Assembly: GCF_019334725.1 (NCBI RefSeq)
Contig: NZ_CP079818.1
Coordinates: 1,178,001-1,242,000 of the forward strand
DNA length: 64,000 nucleotides
Direction of reading: 5' to 3'
Origin: Neisseria perflava
Lineage (GTDB): Bacteria > Pseudomonadota > Gammaproteobacteria > Burkholderiales > Neisseriaceae
The notes under the pieces were generated by a model, which was not told the DNA's origin, did not search any database, and saw nothing but the letters and a program-made list of their open reading frames with translations. A program made the position numbers and the translations under genes. This document shows, piece by piece, positions 63,352 to 64,000 of this stretch (position 1 is the stretch's first letter; each line of letters begins with the position of its first letter).

Positions 63352-63649
63352 GATACATCCTTTCAATGGATTGAGGAGTGGAAAGATTCATAAAGATAGC
63401 ATCTTTAAGGCGATAAACCAAGCAGTACAAAACTGCCTTGTGATAATGCCATGACTTGGAACAATAAATTTACTTGTAAAAGCGTTAAGGCCGTCTGAAA
63501 AAACCCAAAGAGGAGTGTTGGCTTTTATGGTTTGAAATGGCAGCAGAAAGATTTACGAATGCTTGATCTGAAGGGATAAACTGACATTGATTTCAAAAAA
63601 CAATACAATGTTATCATCATCTGGAAACAGCCAATTTATCGGAGCATAT

Positions 63650-64000
63650 ATGTATTCACATCACAGCGAACGCCACTTCAGCGACCGCAACAACTGGCTT
63701 CGGGCAAGCGTATTGGGTGCCAATGACGGCCTGATTTCCACTGCCTCGCTGTTGACGGGCGTAGCCGCAGCCGCGCCAGATTTCCAAACCCTACTTTTGA
63801 CGGGCGTTTCGGCGCTTATCGGGGGCGCGGTGTCAATGGCGGCGGGGGAGTATGTTTCCGTGTCCAGCCAATCGGATACGGAAAAAGCCGATTTGCACAA
63901 AGAACGCTACGAATTGGCAAATAATCCTGATGCGGAGTTGGAAGAGCTGACTGAAATTTACCGCCGCCGCGGTTTGTCCGATTCGCTCGCCGCAGAGGTG
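63650..64000 (+). CDS. VIT1/CCC1 transporter family protein, partial at right edge
   Basis: The first 117 codons of a membrane protein running off the window. MYSHHSERHFSDRNNWLRASVLGANDGLISTASLL is the classic VIT1/CCC1 start, followed by GVAAAAPDFQTLLLTGVSALIGGAVSMAAGEYVSVSSQSDTEKADL, with the conserved AGEYVSVSSQ motif. Family members move Fe2+ or Mn2+ across membranes (vacuolar in plants and yeast, inner membrane in bacteria). Confidence 0.9.
   Translation, partial: MYSHHSERHFSDRNNWLRASVLGANDGLISTASLLTGVAAAAPDFQTLLLTGVSALIGGAVSMAAGEYVSVSSQSDTEKADLHKERYELANNPDAELEELTEIYRRRGLSDSLAAEV

Overview
This window comes from a Neisseria species. The DNA uptake sequence (DUS) AGGCCGTCTGAA occurs dozens of times, mostly as inverted pairs at gene ends. 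This AG-type DUS points to a commensal of the N. subflava/flavescens/perflava group rather than to the meningococcus or gonococcus, which use ATGCCGTCTGAA. Typical Neisseria content includes tpsC-type toxin cassettes, an IS1106-like element, an orphan EndoU toxin cassette and an S-formylglutathione hydrolase/adhC pair.

Layout. 1-12.75 kb: minus-strand array of at least six orphan two-partner-secretion (TpsA/CdiA-like) C-terminal cassettes. Most pair a toxin end or remnant with an immunity gene, and the array is cut at its upstream end by an IS5-family element (12751-13967). 14.5-23.9 kb: housekeeping block (SIMPL-domain protein, DUF1841, ftsB, eno, argB, M14 peptidase, lgt, trkA, a frameshifted DASS transporter). 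23.95-27.7 kb: accessory block with the AGGTCGTCTGAA uptake sequence of the N. mucosa/sicca group. It carries a NuoF-like protein and soluble fumarate-reductase-like flavoprotein and iron-sulfur subunits. 28.5-33 kb: class I fumarase, tRNA-Pro, FNT transporter, thioesterase, pip. 33.1-35.6 kb: DUS-free foreign-looking block (truncated Cas3 HD domain, adhC, S-formylglutathione hydrolase) bordered by an IS-end relic. 35.6-42.2 kb: RNA-repair locus. 42.2-64 kb: mixed housekeeping genes (RpiB-like, phosphoesterase, nudB, ppa, cysI, cysJ, cysN, glyA, TonB receptor, aspA and others) with an EndoU orphan toxin cassette at 46.7 kb.

The most interesting system is at 35.6-42.2 kb. On the minus strand are a Thg1-like 3'-5' polymerase and RtcR, a sigma-54 activator with a CARF-like sensor domain. 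Divergent from them is a good -24/-12 promoter (GG-N10-GC) at 38191. About 10-20 bp downstream of it begins an array of seven tandem structured RNA units, each with 5' and 3' ends that can pair and a shared GGCRRATGCC...TACA motif. Two units contain a complete tRNA elbow in circularly permuted order: T-arm, closed acceptor-like helix, D-arm. These look like bacterial Y RNAs. The array is followed by rsr (the Ro60 orthologue) and by a two-domain P-loop kinase/Rnl1-type RNA ligase. No rtcA or rtcB is present. I infer an RNA-damage-induced system in which RtcR switches on Y RNAs, Ro and a kinase-ligase instead of the usual RtcBA.

Limits: all family assignments are from reading the sequence. No database search or folding program was run. 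RNA structures were paired by hand.
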